Source of the DNA: Herbidospora daliensis
GTDB lineage: Bacteria > Actinomycetota > Actinomycetes > Streptosporangiales > Streptosporangiaceae
Length of the DNA: 64,000 nucleotides
Direction of reading: 5' to 3'
Assembly: GCF_001570585.1 (NCBI RefSeq)
Contig: NZ_BBXF01000012.1
Span: 1 to 64,000, forward strand
Under the pieces are notes generated by a model that did no database searches, had not been told where the DNA came from, and was given only the letters and a program-made list of their open reading frames with translations. How positions within the stretch are numbered: the stretch's first letter is position 1; each line of letters begins with the position of its first letter. Below, piece after piece: positions 41,521 to 50,177 of the stretch. The position numbers and the translations under genes were made by a program.

Positions 41521-42758
41521 AGGCCGCGGCCGCGGCGCTGGCGGGGCTCGGGGTGGCGATCGTCGCGGTGGTGGCGGTGACCACGCCGTGGCACGCGCTG
41601 TCCGAGGCCGCGCCCGAGGTGACGCCCGACCCGGTCCGCGACTTCGGGGCCGCCCAGATCGCCCGCGCCGACGCCTTCGACGCCGCCACCAGCGTGCCGT
41701 CCTACCTGTCGCTGGCGATCACGGTGCTGATCGCGGCGGTGTTCGTGGCGACCCCGCTGGGGGCCCGGCTGATCGACCGGCTGAAGGGGCCGTGGTGGCT
41801 CCGGGCGCTCGCCGCCGTCGCCGGGATCTCCATCGTGTCCCTGGCGATCCGGTGGCCGCTCGGCATGTGGTTCGAGACCGTGCTGCGCGACTACGGCCTG
41901 TCGACCCAGGCCTGGGGCGCCTGGAGCGCCGACCGGCTGAAGAACTTCGGCCTGCAGCTGCTGCTGTCGGCCGTGATGGTCGTGGTCGTCATCGCGCTGG
42001 CCCGCCGGTGGCCGCGCCGCTGGTGGATCCCCGCCTCGCTCGGGGCCTTCTCGCTGACGCTGGCCTTGTCGTTCGTCTACCCGATCGTGGTCGAGCCCGT
42101 CTTCAACGACTTCACCCCGCTCCAGCAGGGGCCGCTCCGCGAGAGCCTGCTGGCGATGGCCGACCGCGACGGGGTGCCGGTCGACGACGTGCTGGTCGCC
42201 GACGCCTCTCGCCGCACCACCGCGCTCAACGCCTACGTCTCGGGGTTCGGCGCGACCCGGCGCATCGTCGTCTACGACACGCTGCTCAAGGTGCCCGAGC
42301 CGGAGATCGAGCTGATCGTGGCCCACGAGCTCGGCCACGCCAAGACCGACGACGTGCTCCACGGCACCCTCGTCGGGGCGCTGGGGGCCGCGTTCGGGGC
42401 GTGCGCGCTGTTCGTGGCGGGCAACCTGCTGCGCCGCCGGACCGGGGTGCCGTCGCTGGGCGACCCGAAGGCGGCCGCGCTGCTGGTCGGGCTCGTCTCG
42501 CTCGGCACGATCCTCTCGGGGCCCGCGCAGAACCTCGTCAGCCGGCACATCGAGGCCCGCGCCGACGCCCACGCGCTGGAGATCACCGAAGACCCGGTCA
42601 CCTTCGCCGCCATGCAGCGCAACCTGGCCGTCCGCAACATCTCCGACCTGAGCCCGAGCCCGTTGGAGTACGTCCTCTACTCCTCCCACCCGACCTCGCC
42701 GCAGCGCATCGCGATGGCCCGGTCGTGGGCGCTCCTCCACGGTCAGCAGGTGCCGTGA
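41502..42758 (+). CDS. Ste24-like M48 membrane metalloprotease
   Basis: A 418-residue polytopic protease of the CAAX-protease/Ste24 type. It has about six hydrophobic helices, the zinc site V-A-H-E-L-G-H (His275, Glu276, His279) and the distal E-A-R-A-D-A-H segment with the third ligand Glu. The D-G-V-P-V-D-D-V-L-V-A-D-A-S-R-R-T-T-A-L-N-A-Y block is characteristic. Bacterial members probably clear membrane proteins. GTG 41502 has GGAGG five bases upstream; an ATG at 41517 inside the previous stop (ATGA) is the alternative. It overlaps pimB by four bases. Confidence 0.9.
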   Translation: MERTGMKAAAAALAGLGVAIVAVVAVTTPWHALSEAAPEVTPDPVRDFGAAQIARADAFDAATSVPSYLSLAITVLIAAVFVATPLGARLIDRLKGPWWLRALAAVAGISIVSLAIRWPLGMWFETVLRDYGLSTQAWGAWSADRLKNFGLQLLLSAVMVVVVIALARRWPRRWWIPASLGAFSLTLALSFVYPIVVEPVFNDFTPLQQGPLRESLLAMADRDGVPVDDVLVADASRRTTALNAYVSGFGATRRIVVYDTLLKVPEPEIELIVAHELGHAKTDDVLHGTLVGALGAAFGACALFVAGNLLRRRTGVPSLGDPKAAALLVGLVSLGTILSGPAQNLVSRHIEARADAHALEITEDPVTFAAMQRNLAVRNISDLSPSPLEYVLYSSHPTSPQRIAMARSWALLHGQQVP

Positions 42759-43873
42759 GCCGGGTCGTGGTGGTCACCAACGACTTCCCGCCGCGCTCGG
42801 GCGGCATCCAGTCGTTCGTGCACGCCCTGGCCGTCCGGCTGCCCGCGTCTTCGGTCGTCGTGTACGCCCCCCGCTGGGAGGGCTGCGCCGAGTTCGACGC
42901 CCGGCAGGGCTACGAGGTGGTGCGCCACCCCACGAGCCTGATGCTGCCGACGCGCGCGGTGGCCCGGCGGGCCTGCGAGCTGGTCCACCCGGGCTCGACC
43001 GTGGTGTTCGGGGCCGCCGCGCCCCTCGGGCTGCTCGGCGGCGCGCTGCGGGCGGCCGGGGCCGGGCGGGTGGTGATGCTGACCCACGGCCACGAGGCGT
43101 CGTGGGCCCGGCTGCCGCTGGCGGGCGGCCTGCTGCGCCGGATCGGGGCCCACGCCGACGTCGTCACCTACCTCGGCGACTACACGCGCCGCCACCTGGC
43201 GGCCCGCATCCCGCCGGGGAAGCTGGCGCGGCTGGCCCCCGGCGTCGACACGACCGTCTTCCGGCCCGGCGCGGGCGGCGAGCGGGTGCGGGCCGAGCTC
43301 GGGCTCGGCGACCGGCCCGTGGTGGTCTGCGTGTCGCGGCTGGTCGCCCGGAAGGGGCAGGACCGGCTGATCGAGGCGTGGCCGGAGGTGGCGAGGGCCG
43401 TACCGGAAGCGGAACTGCTGCTGGTCGGCGGCGGGCCCGGGAGAGCGGCCCTGGAACGCGCGGCCCGGGGGAGGGCCGGCATCCGGTTCACCGGGCCGGT
43501 GCCCGACCGCGACCTGCCCGCCTACTACGACGCCGGCGACGTGTTCGCCATGCCGTGCCGCTCCCGCCTGGGCGGGCTCGACGTCGAGGGGCTCGGCATC
43601 GTCTACCTGGAGGCGTCGGCCAGCGGGCTGCCGGTGGTCGCCGGCGCGTCGGGCGGGGCGCCCGACGCGGTCAGGCACCGCGAGACCGGGCTGGTGGTCG
43701 ACGGAAGCTCGGCCCGGGAGATCGCCGCCGCGCTGATCGAGCTGCTGCGCGACCCGGCGGCCGCGCGGGCCATGGGCGCGCGCGGCCGGGAGTGGATCGA
43801 GCGGGAGTGGACCTGGGACCAGGTCGCCGTCCGCTTCGGCGAACTGCTGAGGGCGCCGGTCGGTCAGCCGTAG
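42755..43873 (+). CDS. pimB: GDP-mannose-dependent phosphatidylinositol mannosyltransferase, PimB type
   Basis: A 372-residue GT4 glycosyltransferase highly similar to mycobacterial PimB' (Rv2188c): opening S-R-V-V-V-V-T-N-D-F-P-P-R-S-G-G-I-Q-S, then T-H-G-H-E, L-A-P-G-V-D-T, R-L-V-A-R-K-G-Q-D, the G-L-D-V-E-G-L-G-I-V-Y-L-E-A-S-A donor-site acidic pair and G-L-V-V-D-G. It would add the second mannose to phosphatidylinositol monomannoside on the cytoplasmic face. GTG start overlaps the M48 stop (GTGA). Its 3' end overlaps the converging acyl-CoA ligase gene by ten bases. Confidence 0.88.
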   Translation: MSRVVVVTNDFPPRSGGIQSFVHALAVRLPASSVVVYAPRWEGCAEFDARQGYEVVRHPTSLMLPTRAVARRACELVHPGSTVVFGAAAPLGLLGGALRAAGAGRVVMLTHGHEASWARLPLAGGLLRRIGAHADVVTYLGDYTRRHLAARIPPGKLARLAPGVDTTVFRPGAGGERVRAELGLGDRPVVVCVSRLVARKGQDRLIEAWPEVARAVPEAELLLVGGGPGRAALERAARGRAGIRFTGPVPDRDLPAYYDAGDVFAMPCRSRLGGLDVEGLGIVYLEASASGLPVVAGASGGAPDAVRHRETGLVVDGSSAREIAAALIELLRDPAAARAMGARGREWIEREWTWDQVAVRFGELLRAPVGQP

Positions 43874-45615
43874 AGCTCGTCGACCTGCTTGGCGTAGTCG
43901 CGCATCACGACGTTGCGCTTGAGCTTCAGCGACGGGGTCAGGTGGCCGCTCTCCTCGGTCAGGTCGCCGTCGAGGACGACGAACTTCTTGATCTGCTCGG
44001 CCTTGGACACCATCTTGTTGGCGTTGTCGACCGCGCCCTGCACCTCGGCCCGGATCTGCTCCTGGGTGAGGGTGACGCCCGCCATCGCCTCGGGGTCGAG
44101 GGTGACCAGCGCGGCCACGAACGGCCTGTCGTCGCCGATGACCAGGACCTGGCTGATCAGGCGGTGACCGCGGATGCTGTCCTCGAGCGGGCCGGGCGCG
44201 ACGTTCTTGCCGGCCGCGGTGACCAGGATCTCCTTCTTGCGGCCGGTGATGCGCAGGTAGCCGTCGGCGTCGAGCTCGCCGACGTCGCCGGTGTGGAACC
44301 AGCCCTGCGCGTCGATGACCTCGGCGGTCGCCTTCTCGTTGTTCCAGTAGCCGGCGAAGATGTGGCGGCCCTTGACCAGGATCTCCTTGTCGTCGGCGAT
44401 CCGGACCGTGACGCCCGGGAACGGCCGGCCGACGGTGCCGATCTTGTTGGCGCCCGGGATGTTGACCGTGGACGGCGCGGAGGTCTCGGTCAGGCCGTAG
44501 CCCTCCAGCACCTCGATGCCGACGCCGCGGAAGAAGTGGCCGAGCCGCTCGCCCAGCGCCGAGCCGCCGGAGACGGCGTGGCTCAGGCGGCTGCCGGTGG
44601 CGGCCCGCAGCTTGGTGTAGACGAGCTTGTCGAACACGGCGTGCTTGAGCCGCAGGCCGAGCCCGGCCCCGCCGTCGTTCTTGGCCCTGCTGTAGTCGAT
44701 GGCGACCTGCGCGGCGGTGGCGAAGATCTTGCCCTTGCCGTCGGCGGTGGCCTTCTGCTCGGCGCCGTTGTAGACCTTCTCGAACACGCGCGGCACGCCC
44801 AGCAGGAACGTCGGCTTGAACGCCTGCAGGTCGGGCGCCACGTTCTTCATGTTCGGCGTGTGGGCCAGGACCGTGCCGGTCTCGACGGTCACGATCTCGA
44901 CGATGCGGGCGAAGCTGTGCGCGAGCGGCAGGAACAGCAGCACGGCCCGCTCGTCGATGGAGAACATCTTCTCCAGCGGCCCCTGCGCCACGTTCCGCGC
45001 GGTGAACAGCAGGTTGTCGTGGGTGATCTGGCAGCCCTTCGGCATGCCCGTGGTGCCCGAGGTGTAGATGATGGTGGCCAGGTCGTGGCCGCCCCGGGAG
45101 GCCCGGCGCTCGGCCAGGGCGTCGTCGGGCACGTCCTTGCCGGCCTCGATCAGCGCCTCGATCGCGCCCTCGTCGAAGGTCCAGACGTGGGGGAGGTCGG
45201 GGGCGGCCTCGGCGAGCGTCTCGCGGTGGTTGGCGGTCTCGGCGAACGCGCCCCGCGCGCCCGAGTCGGAGACGATCCAGCGCACCTGCTCGGTGGAGCT
45301 GGTCTCGTAGATCGGCACGCCGACGCCGCCGGCCGCCCAGATGGCGTAGTCGGCGATCGTCCACTCGTAGCGGGTGCGGCTCATCAGGGCGACGCGGTCG
45401 CCCGGCTCGATCCCGGTGGCGATCAGGCCCTTCGCCACTCCGGCGACCTTCTGCCGGAAGTCGCCGGCGGTCACCGGCTTCCACTCGTCGCCGTCCTGCA
45501 CCTTCATCACGACGGCGTTGGGGGTGTCGGCGGCCCGCTGGAACACCGCGTCGGTGCAGTTGGCCGACAAGGGAACGTCCACCAGCACGGGAACGGTGTA
45601 CTCCTGCACGGTCAC
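43864..45615 (-). CDS. long-chain fatty-acid-CoA ligase (FadD15 type)
   Basis: A 583-residue AMP-forming ligase that activates long fatty acids with ATP and CoA. The P-loop-like Y-T-S-G-T-T-G-M-P-K-G, the G-Y-G-L-T-E-T-S motif, T-G-D-V-G-E-L-D and the C-terminal G-R-K-K-E-I-L-V-T-A-A-G-K-N with the adenylation Lys near the end (L-T-P-S-L-K-L-K-R) are all present. The position facing pimB mirrors fadD15 next to pimB' in Mycobacterium. Start GTG 45615; a second GTG two codons later is possible. It is divergent from the phosphoesterase gene across 169 bases. Confidence 0.93.
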   Translation of the reverse strand: MTVQEYTVPVLVDVPLSANCTDAVFQRAADTPNAVVMKVQDGDEWKPVTAGDFRQKVAGVAKGLIATGIEPGDRVALMSRTRYEWTIADYAIWAAGGVGVPIYETSSTEQVRWIVSDSGARGAFAETANHRETLAEAAPDLPHVWTFDEGAIEALIEAGKDVPDDALAERRASRGGHDLATIIYTSGTTGMPKGCQITHDNLLFTARNVAQGPLEKMFSIDERAVLLFLPLAHSFARIVEIVTVETGTVLAHTPNMKNVAPDLQAFKPTFLLGVPRVFEKVYNGAEQKATADGKGKIFATAAQVAIDYSRAKNDGGAGLGLRLKHAVFDKLVYTKLRAATGSRLSHAVSGGSALGERLGHFFRGVGIEVLEGYGLTETSAPSTVNIPGANKIGTVGRPFPGVTVRIADDKEILVKGRHIFAGYWNNEKATAEVIDAQGWFHTGDVGELDADGYLRITGRKKEILVTAAGKNVAPGPLEDSIRGHRLISQVLVIGDDRPFVAALVTLDPEAMAGVTLTQEQIRAEVQGAVDNANKMVSKAEQIKKFVVLDGDLTEESGHLTPSLKLKRNVVMRDYAKQVDELYG

Positions 45616-45784
45616 TCCTCATAGGACCCGGCTTGGTCAGGTTTCCCGGGACGCTACCGCGTGACACGAGGTTGGGATAGAGCCGTCACACAGGCGTTAT
45701 CCGGTCATTCGCAAGGTATCAGCCCGTGACCGTACGAATGCCCATTGGTACCGTATCTGAACCAAGCGTTTGGTCGGGAATATC

Positions 45785-46561
45785 ATGTCGGCCATGCGCA
45801 TCAACGTCGTGAGCGACGTCCACGGCCGTGCCGACGCCCTCGCCAAGGCCGGAGTGGGCGCCGACGCCCTGATCTGCCTCGGGGACCTGGTGCTGTTCAT
45901 CGACTATGCCGACACCTCCCAGGGCATCTTCCCCGACCTGTTCGGCCACGAGCGGGCCGACGAGTACATCCGGCTGCGCACCGAGAAACGCTTCGACGAG
46001 GCAAGGGCCCTGTCGGCCGTCCTGTGGGCCGAACTCGGGGGCGACCCCCGCGAGCACATCGAGAAGGCGGTCCGGGCCCAGTACGCCGACCTGTTCGCCG
46101 CCATGCCGGTGCCCTCCTACCTGACCTACGGCAACGTCGACGTGCCCGCGCTCTGGGCCGACTACGTGCGCCCCGGGCAGACCGTGCTCGACGGCGAGAC
46201 GGCCGAGATCGGCGGCCTGACCTTCGGCTTCGTCGGCGGCGGGCTGCAGACCCGCTACCGCACCTCCTACGAGCTCCCCGACGAGGTCTACGCCGCCAAG
46301 GTCGCCGCCCTCGGCCCGGTCGACGTGCTCTGCACGCACATCCCGCCCGCGATCCCCGACCTGCTCTACGACGTGGTGGCGAAACGGTTCGAGCGGGGCA
46401 GCGAGGCCACCCTCGACTACATCCGGACCCACCAGCCCCGGTACGCCCTCTTCGGGCACGTCCACCAACCTCTGGCGCCCAGGACACGAATAGGGCGTAC
46501 CGAATGCCTGAATGTCGGGCATTTCCGGGGCCGCGGGACACCGTTCACCCTGGACCTGTGA
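45785..46561 (+). CDS. metallophosphoesterase
   Basis: A 258-residue calcineurin-like phosphoesterase. The metal-site motifs are complete: D-V-H-G-R (after I-N-V-V-S), C-L-G-D-L-V, Y-G-N-V-D (the N-H-x/N-x-D box is N-V-D here), and C-T-H-I-P-P plus F-G-H-V-H-Q-P near the end. The substrate may be a nucleotide, phosphodiester or protein. ATG 45785 (M-S-A-M-R-I-N) and ATG 45794 are both possible starts; neither has a perfect ribosome binding site. It leads the plus-strand run to the SRPBCC and ArsA-like genes. Confidence 0.85.
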   Translation: MSAMRINVVSDVHGRADALAKAGVGADALICLGDLVLFIDYADTSQGIFPDLFGHERADEYIRLRTEKRFDEARALSAVLWAELGGDPREHIEKAVRAQYADLFAAMPVPSYLTYGNVDVPALWADYVRPGQTVLDGETAEIGGLTFGFVGGGLQTRYRTSYELPDEVYAAKVAALGPVDVLCTHIPPAIPDLLYDVVAKRFERGSEATLDYIRTHQPRYALFGHVHQPLAPRTRIGRTECLNVGHFRGRGTPFTLDL

Positions 46562-46576
46562 GCTAAGGTCGGCTGC

Positions 46577-47011
46577 ATGGCTGATCGCACCACGTCGAGC
46601 ATCGTGATCGGCGCGAGCCGGTCGACAATCCTGGCCGTCATCGCCGACTTCCCCTCCTACCCCGAGTGGGCCGGTCAGGTGAAGTCCGCGCAGGTCCTGA
46701 CGACCGGCGGCGACGGGTTGCCGGCGACCGTCCGGTTCGTCCTCGACGCGGGCGTGATCAGCGACGACTACGTGCTCGCCTACAGCTGGACCGACGACGT
46801 CGTGAGCTGGCGGATCGCCGAGGCCGGGAAGATGGTGTCCGGCCTGACCGGCAGCTACCGCCTGGCCGACAAGGGCGGCTCGACCGAGGTCACCTACGAG
46901 CTGGCGGTCGACCTGAAGGTCCCGATGATCGGCATGATCAAGCGCAAGGCCGAGAAGGTCATCATCGACACGGCCCTCAAGGGGCTGAAGAAGCGCGTCG
47001 AATCGGCATGA
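46577..47011 (+). CDS. SRPBCC (polyketide cyclase/START-like) protein
   Basis: A 144-residue hydrophobic-cavity protein of the START/Bet v1 fold: V-I-A-D-F-P-S-Y-P-E-W at the first helix, then the antiparallel strands and a long C-terminal helix rich in Lys (K-R-K-A-E-K-V-I-I-D-T-A-L-K-G-L-K-K). It matches the mycobacterial Rv2185c type. The ligand is unknown but likely lipid-like, which suits neighbours PimB, FadD and PlsC. Overlaps the ArsA-like ATPase by four bases (ATGA). Confidence 0.88.
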   Translation: MADRTTSSIVIGASRSTILAVIADFPSYPEWAGQVKSAQVLTTGGDGLPATVRFVLDAGVISDDYVLAYSWTDDVVSWRIAEAGKMVSGLTGSYRLADKGGSTEVTYELAVDLKVPMIGMIKRKAEKVIIDTALKGLKKRVESA

Positions 47012-48156
47012 GGACCCTCCTCTTCACGGGGAAGGGCGGCGTCGGCAAGACCACGGCGGCCGCGGCCACCGCGACGCTGGCCGCCCGGCGCGGGCTCAAG
47101 ACCCTGGTCGTCTCGACCGACACGGCCCACTCGCTGGCCGACGCGCTCGCGGCCGCCCCCTCGGGCGAGCCCGCCGAGGTGGCCCACGGCCTCTACCTGC
47201 AGCAGGTCGACACCCAGAAGGCGATGGAACGCCACTGGGGCGACCTGCAGGAATACGCCCGCGGCCTGTTCAGCGAGCTCGGCCTCGACGCCATCACCTC
47301 AGAAGAGGTGACCGTGCTGCCCGGCGCCGAGGAGATCATCGCGCTGCTGGAGCTGCGCGAGCAGGCCCGCACCGGCCGCTGGGACGTCGTCGTGGTCGAC
47401 TGCGCGCCCACCGCCGAGACCCTGCGCCTGCTGGCGCTGCCCGAGGCGCTCGACTGGCACGTGACCCGGCTGCTGCCGATCGGCCGCCGCGTGATGCGCG
47501 CCGTCGCCCCGGTGATGCGCGCCGTCGCCAAGGTCAGCGCGCCCGAAGAGGGCGTGCTCAACGCCGGCGAGCGGCTGCACAAGGGCCTGATGGAGGTGCG
47601 CGCGCTGCTGACCGGCGACGACGCGTCGGTCAGGCTGGTGCTCACCCCCGAGGCGGTGGTGGTCGCCGAGGCCCGGCGCACCCTCACCTCCCTGTCCCTG
47701 TACGGATACCGCGTCGACGCCGTCATCGCCAACCGCGTCTTCCCCGACGGGGGAGCCGACCCCTGGCGGGCCAAATGGGTCGAGGCGCAGGCCCGCCAGA
47801 TGGAGACGGTGCGCGAGTCGTTCGAGCCGCTGCCGATCCTGCCGGTGCCCTACCTTCCTGAAGAGCCGGTCGGCGTCGAGGCGCTGGCCGCCGTCGCCGA
47901 GGAGCTCTACGGCACGGCCGACGCGTTCGGACCGGTCACCGGCGAGCCGCCGCTGCGCTTCACCGCCGACGAGGTCGTGCTCGCGCTGCCGCTGGCCGAC
48001 CGGAACGACATCGATCTGGGCCGCAAGGCCGACGAACTGATCATCACCGCCGGGCCCTACCGCCGCGTCATCGCGCTGCCCGCCGCGCTGGCCCGCAGAG
48101 AGGTCGCGCAGGCGGCGCTCCGCGACGGCCGCCTCCGGGTACGGTTCGAGATATGA
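47008..48156 (+). CDS. ArsA/GET3-like ATPase
   Basis: A 382-residue SIMIBI-class P-loop ATPase. The deviant Walker A is G-K-G-G-V-G-K-T-T near the N-terminus, switch I is S-T-D-T-A-H-S-L-A-D and switch II is V-V-D-C-A-P-T-A-E-T, all as in ArsA/Get3. The C-terminal part (about 300-382) is an Hsp20-like beta domain found in actinobacterial members. There are no arsenic-binding cysteine triads, so arsenite transport is unlikely. Mycobacterial relatives (Rv2184c type) are uncharacterised; a membrane-protein chaperone role is only inference. It is coupled to both the SRPBCC and the Cys-rich gene by four-base overlaps. Confidence 0.9.
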   Translation: MRTLLFTGKGGVGKTTAAAATATLAARRGLKTLVVSTDTAHSLADALAAAPSGEPAEVAHGLYLQQVDTQKAMERHWGDLQEYARGLFSELGLDAITSEEVTVLPGAEEIIALLELREQARTGRWDVVVVDCAPTAETLRLLALPEALDWHVTRLLPIGRRVMRAVAPVMRAVAKVSAPEEGVLNAGERLHKGLMEVRALLTGDDASVRLVLTPEAVVVAEARRTLTSLSLYGYRVDAVIANRVFPDGGADPWRAKWVEAQARQMETVRESFEPLPILPVPYLPEEPVGVEALAAVAEELYGTADAFGPVTGEPPLRFTADEVVLALPLADRNDIDLGRKADELIITAGPYRRVIALPAALARREVAQAALRDGRLRVRFEI

Positions 48157-48578
48157 CGGAAAGCAACGAACGTCCCGACCCCTTCGGCTCGGCCGCCGAC
48201 GAGGCGCTGAAGCTGCTCGACGCGTTGCAGCAGCGGGTCGGCCGGGAGCTCGGCAAGGGCTTCGTGAAGGGCGCCTTCTCCGGGGTGGCCGGCACCGCCC
48301 AGCGCCCCCGCACGACTTCCGCCCCTCAGGATGTGTGGAGCGAGGCGGTTTCAGGGCATGATCACGAGGAGTACATCTGCCGGGCCTGCCCGGTTTGCCG
48401 GGTGATCGCGGCCCGCCGGGACGCCGGCGGCGACGTGAGTGACCATCTGATGGCGGCGGGAAGCGAGTTGCTCGCGGCCTTCCGGCAGGCGGTCGACTCC
48501 CTGCAGCGCCCGCCGTCTCCGCGCGGGCCGGCTGACCCGGCGGGTGGTTCGAAGGTAGAGCACATAGATCTGGGCTGA
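48153..48578 (+). CDS. DUF5304-like protein with a cysteine zinc-type motif
   Basis: A 141-residue soluble protein. A helical N-terminal part (A-D-E-A-L-K-L-L-D-A-L-Q-Q) precedes an H-D-H-E-E-Y-I-C-R-A-C-P-V-C-R motif (Cys76, Cys79, Cys82, with His69 and His71 nearby) that could bind zinc, and a C-terminal helix H-L-M-A-A-G-S-E-L-L-A-A-F. It ends H-I-D-L-G. Similar genes follow the ArsA-like ATPase in other actinobacteria (Rv2183c type). A partner role to the ATPase is suggested by the overlap of their genes only. Confidence 0.75.
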   Translation: MTESNERPDPFGSAADEALKLLDALQQRVGRELGKGFVKGAFSGVAGTAQRPRTTSAPQDVWSEAVSGHDHEEYICRACPVCRVIAARRDAGGDVSDHLMAAGSELLAAFRQAVDSLQRPPSPRGPADPAGGSKVEHIDLG

Positions 48579-48597
48579 GCCTGACGGGAGAGACGAC

Positions 48598-49542
48598 ATG
48601 GCGCTGACCATCGGCATCGACATCGGCGGCACCAAGGTCGCGGCGGGCGTCGTCGACGCCCACGGCCTGATCGTCGAAAGTCTCCTGAAGCCGACTCCGG
48701 CCGACAACCCCGCCAAGGTCGCCGAGACCGTGGCCGAGGCGATCAAGGAACTGGCCGACTCCTACGAGGTCGAGGCCGTCGGCGTCGGCGCCGCCGGCTT
48801 CATCGACGAGACCCGCAGCGTCGTCCGGTTCGCCCCCAACCTCGCCTGGCGCGAGGAGCCCCTCCAGCGCAAGCTCACCGAGATGACCGGCCTGCCCATC
48901 GTGGTCGAGAACGACGCCAACGCGATGGCGTGGGGCGAGTTCCGCTTCGGCGCGGGCCGGGGCGAGAGCCACCTCATCGCCGTCACGGTCGGCACCGGCA
49001 TCGGCGGCGGCCTCATCCTCGGCGGCTCCGTCTACCGGGGCCGCTGGGGCATGGGCGGCGAGCTCGGCCACATGCAGACCGTGCCCGGCGGGGTGCGGTG
49101 CGGCTGCGGCAACCTCGGCTGCTGGGAGCAGTACGCCAGCGGCAACGCCCTGGTCCGCGACGCGCAGCGGATGGCCGCCGCCGAGCCCGAACGGGCCGCG
49201 ACCATGCTCAAGCTCGCAGGCAGCACCCCCGAGAGCATCGAGGGCCGCGAGATCACCGACGCCGGCCGGGCCGGTGACCCGGTCGCCCTCGAGGCGTTCG
49301 CCCACATGGCCGACTGGATCGGCCAGGGCCTGGCCGACCTCGCGTCCATCCTCGACCCCGGCTGCTTCATCCTCGGCGGCGGCGTCTCCAACGCCGCCGA
49401 CCTCTGGCTCGACCGGGCCCGCGAATCCTTCGCCGAACGCCTGACCGGCCGGGGCCACCGCCCCGTCGCCGACGTGCGGCTGGCCGAACTGGGCGCCTCC
49501 GCCGGCGTGGTCGGCGCGGCTGACCTGGCCCGGCTGCCCTGA
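48598..49542 (+). CDS. glk: ROK-family glucokinase
   Basis: A 314-residue ATP-dependent glucokinase. The phosphate motif I-D-I-G-G-T-K-V-A-A-G opens the protein; the sugar site E-N-D-A-N-A-M-A-W-G-E and G-T-G-I-G-G-G-L-I-L follow; the zinc site C-G-C-G-N-L-G-C-W (Cys168, Cys170, Cys175, with the upstream G-E-L-G-H His) is complete. In streptomycetes the orthologue also mediates carbon catabolite repression. It contains no repressor helix-turn-helix, so it is the enzyme rather than a ROK regulator. The following EEP gene overlaps its stop. Confidence 0.94.
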   Translation: MALTIGIDIGGTKVAAGVVDAHGLIVESLLKPTPADNPAKVAETVAEAIKELADSYEVEAVGVGAAGFIDETRSVVRFAPNLAWREEPLQRKLTEMTGLPIVVENDANAMAWGEFRFGAGRGESHLIAVTVGTGIGGGLILGGSVYRGRWGMGGELGHMQTVPGGVRCGCGNLGCWEQYASGNALVRDAQRMAAAEPERAATMLKLAGSTPESIEGREITDAGRAGDPVALEAFAHMADWIGQGLADLASILDPGCFILGGGVSNAADLWLDRARESFAERLTGRGHRPVADVRLAELGASAGVVGAADLARLP

Positions 49543-50177
49543 TCCGGGTCGCCACCTACAACCTCCACGGCCTGCGTGACTCCCGCTCCGCTTTGGCGCG
49601 GGTGATCCGCGCGCTGGCCGCCGACGTGCTGTGCGTCCAGGAACGCGGCCTCGGGGCGGCCGTCACCCGGCTGACCGGGCTCGACCTCGCCTGCCACGCC
49701 CGCCTGTCGGGGGTGGCGGTGCTGGTCAGGCCCGGCGTCCACGTGCTGCACGCCGAGCACCGGCGGCTGCGCTGGTTCCCCGGCCTCGAACGCCGCTCGA
49801 TCGCGATGGCCGTCGTCGAGGCCGAAGGGCTGCGCGTGGCGGCCGCCTCCTTCCACCTCGACCTGCACGCCGGGGCCCGGCTCGCGCACGCGGTGGAGAT
49901 CGTGCGCCGGGTCGAGTCGGTGGCCGCCCGCTTCGACGCGGTCCCGGTGCTGGCGGGCGACCTGAACGAGCTGCCGGGGGCGGCGGCGTGGAAACACCTC
50001 GCCTCCCGCTACGCCGAGGGCGGCGACGGGGCGACCTTCGCCGGCAAGCGCATCGACGCGATCTTCACCGGCCGGGGCATGGTGGCGGTGGCGCGCGGGG
50101 TCGCCGCCGCGCGGGAGGCCGACCTGGACGCCGCCTCCGATCACCGGCCCGTGGTGGCAGACCTGCGCTCTATCTGA
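49539..50177 (+). CDS. endonuclease/exonuclease/phosphatase (EEP) family protein, probable CTG start
   Basis: A 212-residue enzyme of the EEP fold (DNase I-like). Motifs are V-A-T-Y-N-L-H-G (catalytic Asn), V-Q-E-R-G (Glu), S-F-H-L-D, A-G-D-L-N-E-L (Asp/Asn) and S-D-H-R-P-V-V (catalytic Asp-His). The catalytic Asn lies upstream of the first ATG/GTG/TTG in frame (TTG 49593), so translation must begin earlier. The codon at 49539 is CTG, overlapping the glk stop as CTGA, the same geometry as the ATGA/GTGA junctions elsewhere here. Substrate unknown (nucleic acid or phospholipid-like). The 3' end overlaps the converging gene by 37 bases. Confidence 0.8.
   Translation: MIRVATYNLHGLRDSRSALARVIRALAADVLCVQERGLGAAVTRLTGLDLACHARLSGVAVLVRPGVHVLHAEHRRLRWFPGLERRSIAMAVVEAEGLRVAAASFHLDLHAGARLAHAVEIVRRVESVAARFDAVPVLAGDLNELPGAAAWKHLASRYAEGGDGATFAGKRIDAIFTGRGMVAVARGVAAAREADLDAASDHRPVVADLRSI

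Noticed and set aside
42743-45667. 974-codon minus-strand frame across the ligase and pimB
   Set aside because: It is a different frame of the acyl-CoA ligase plus antisense of pimB; the translation is Arg/Gly/Pro-rich with no motif.
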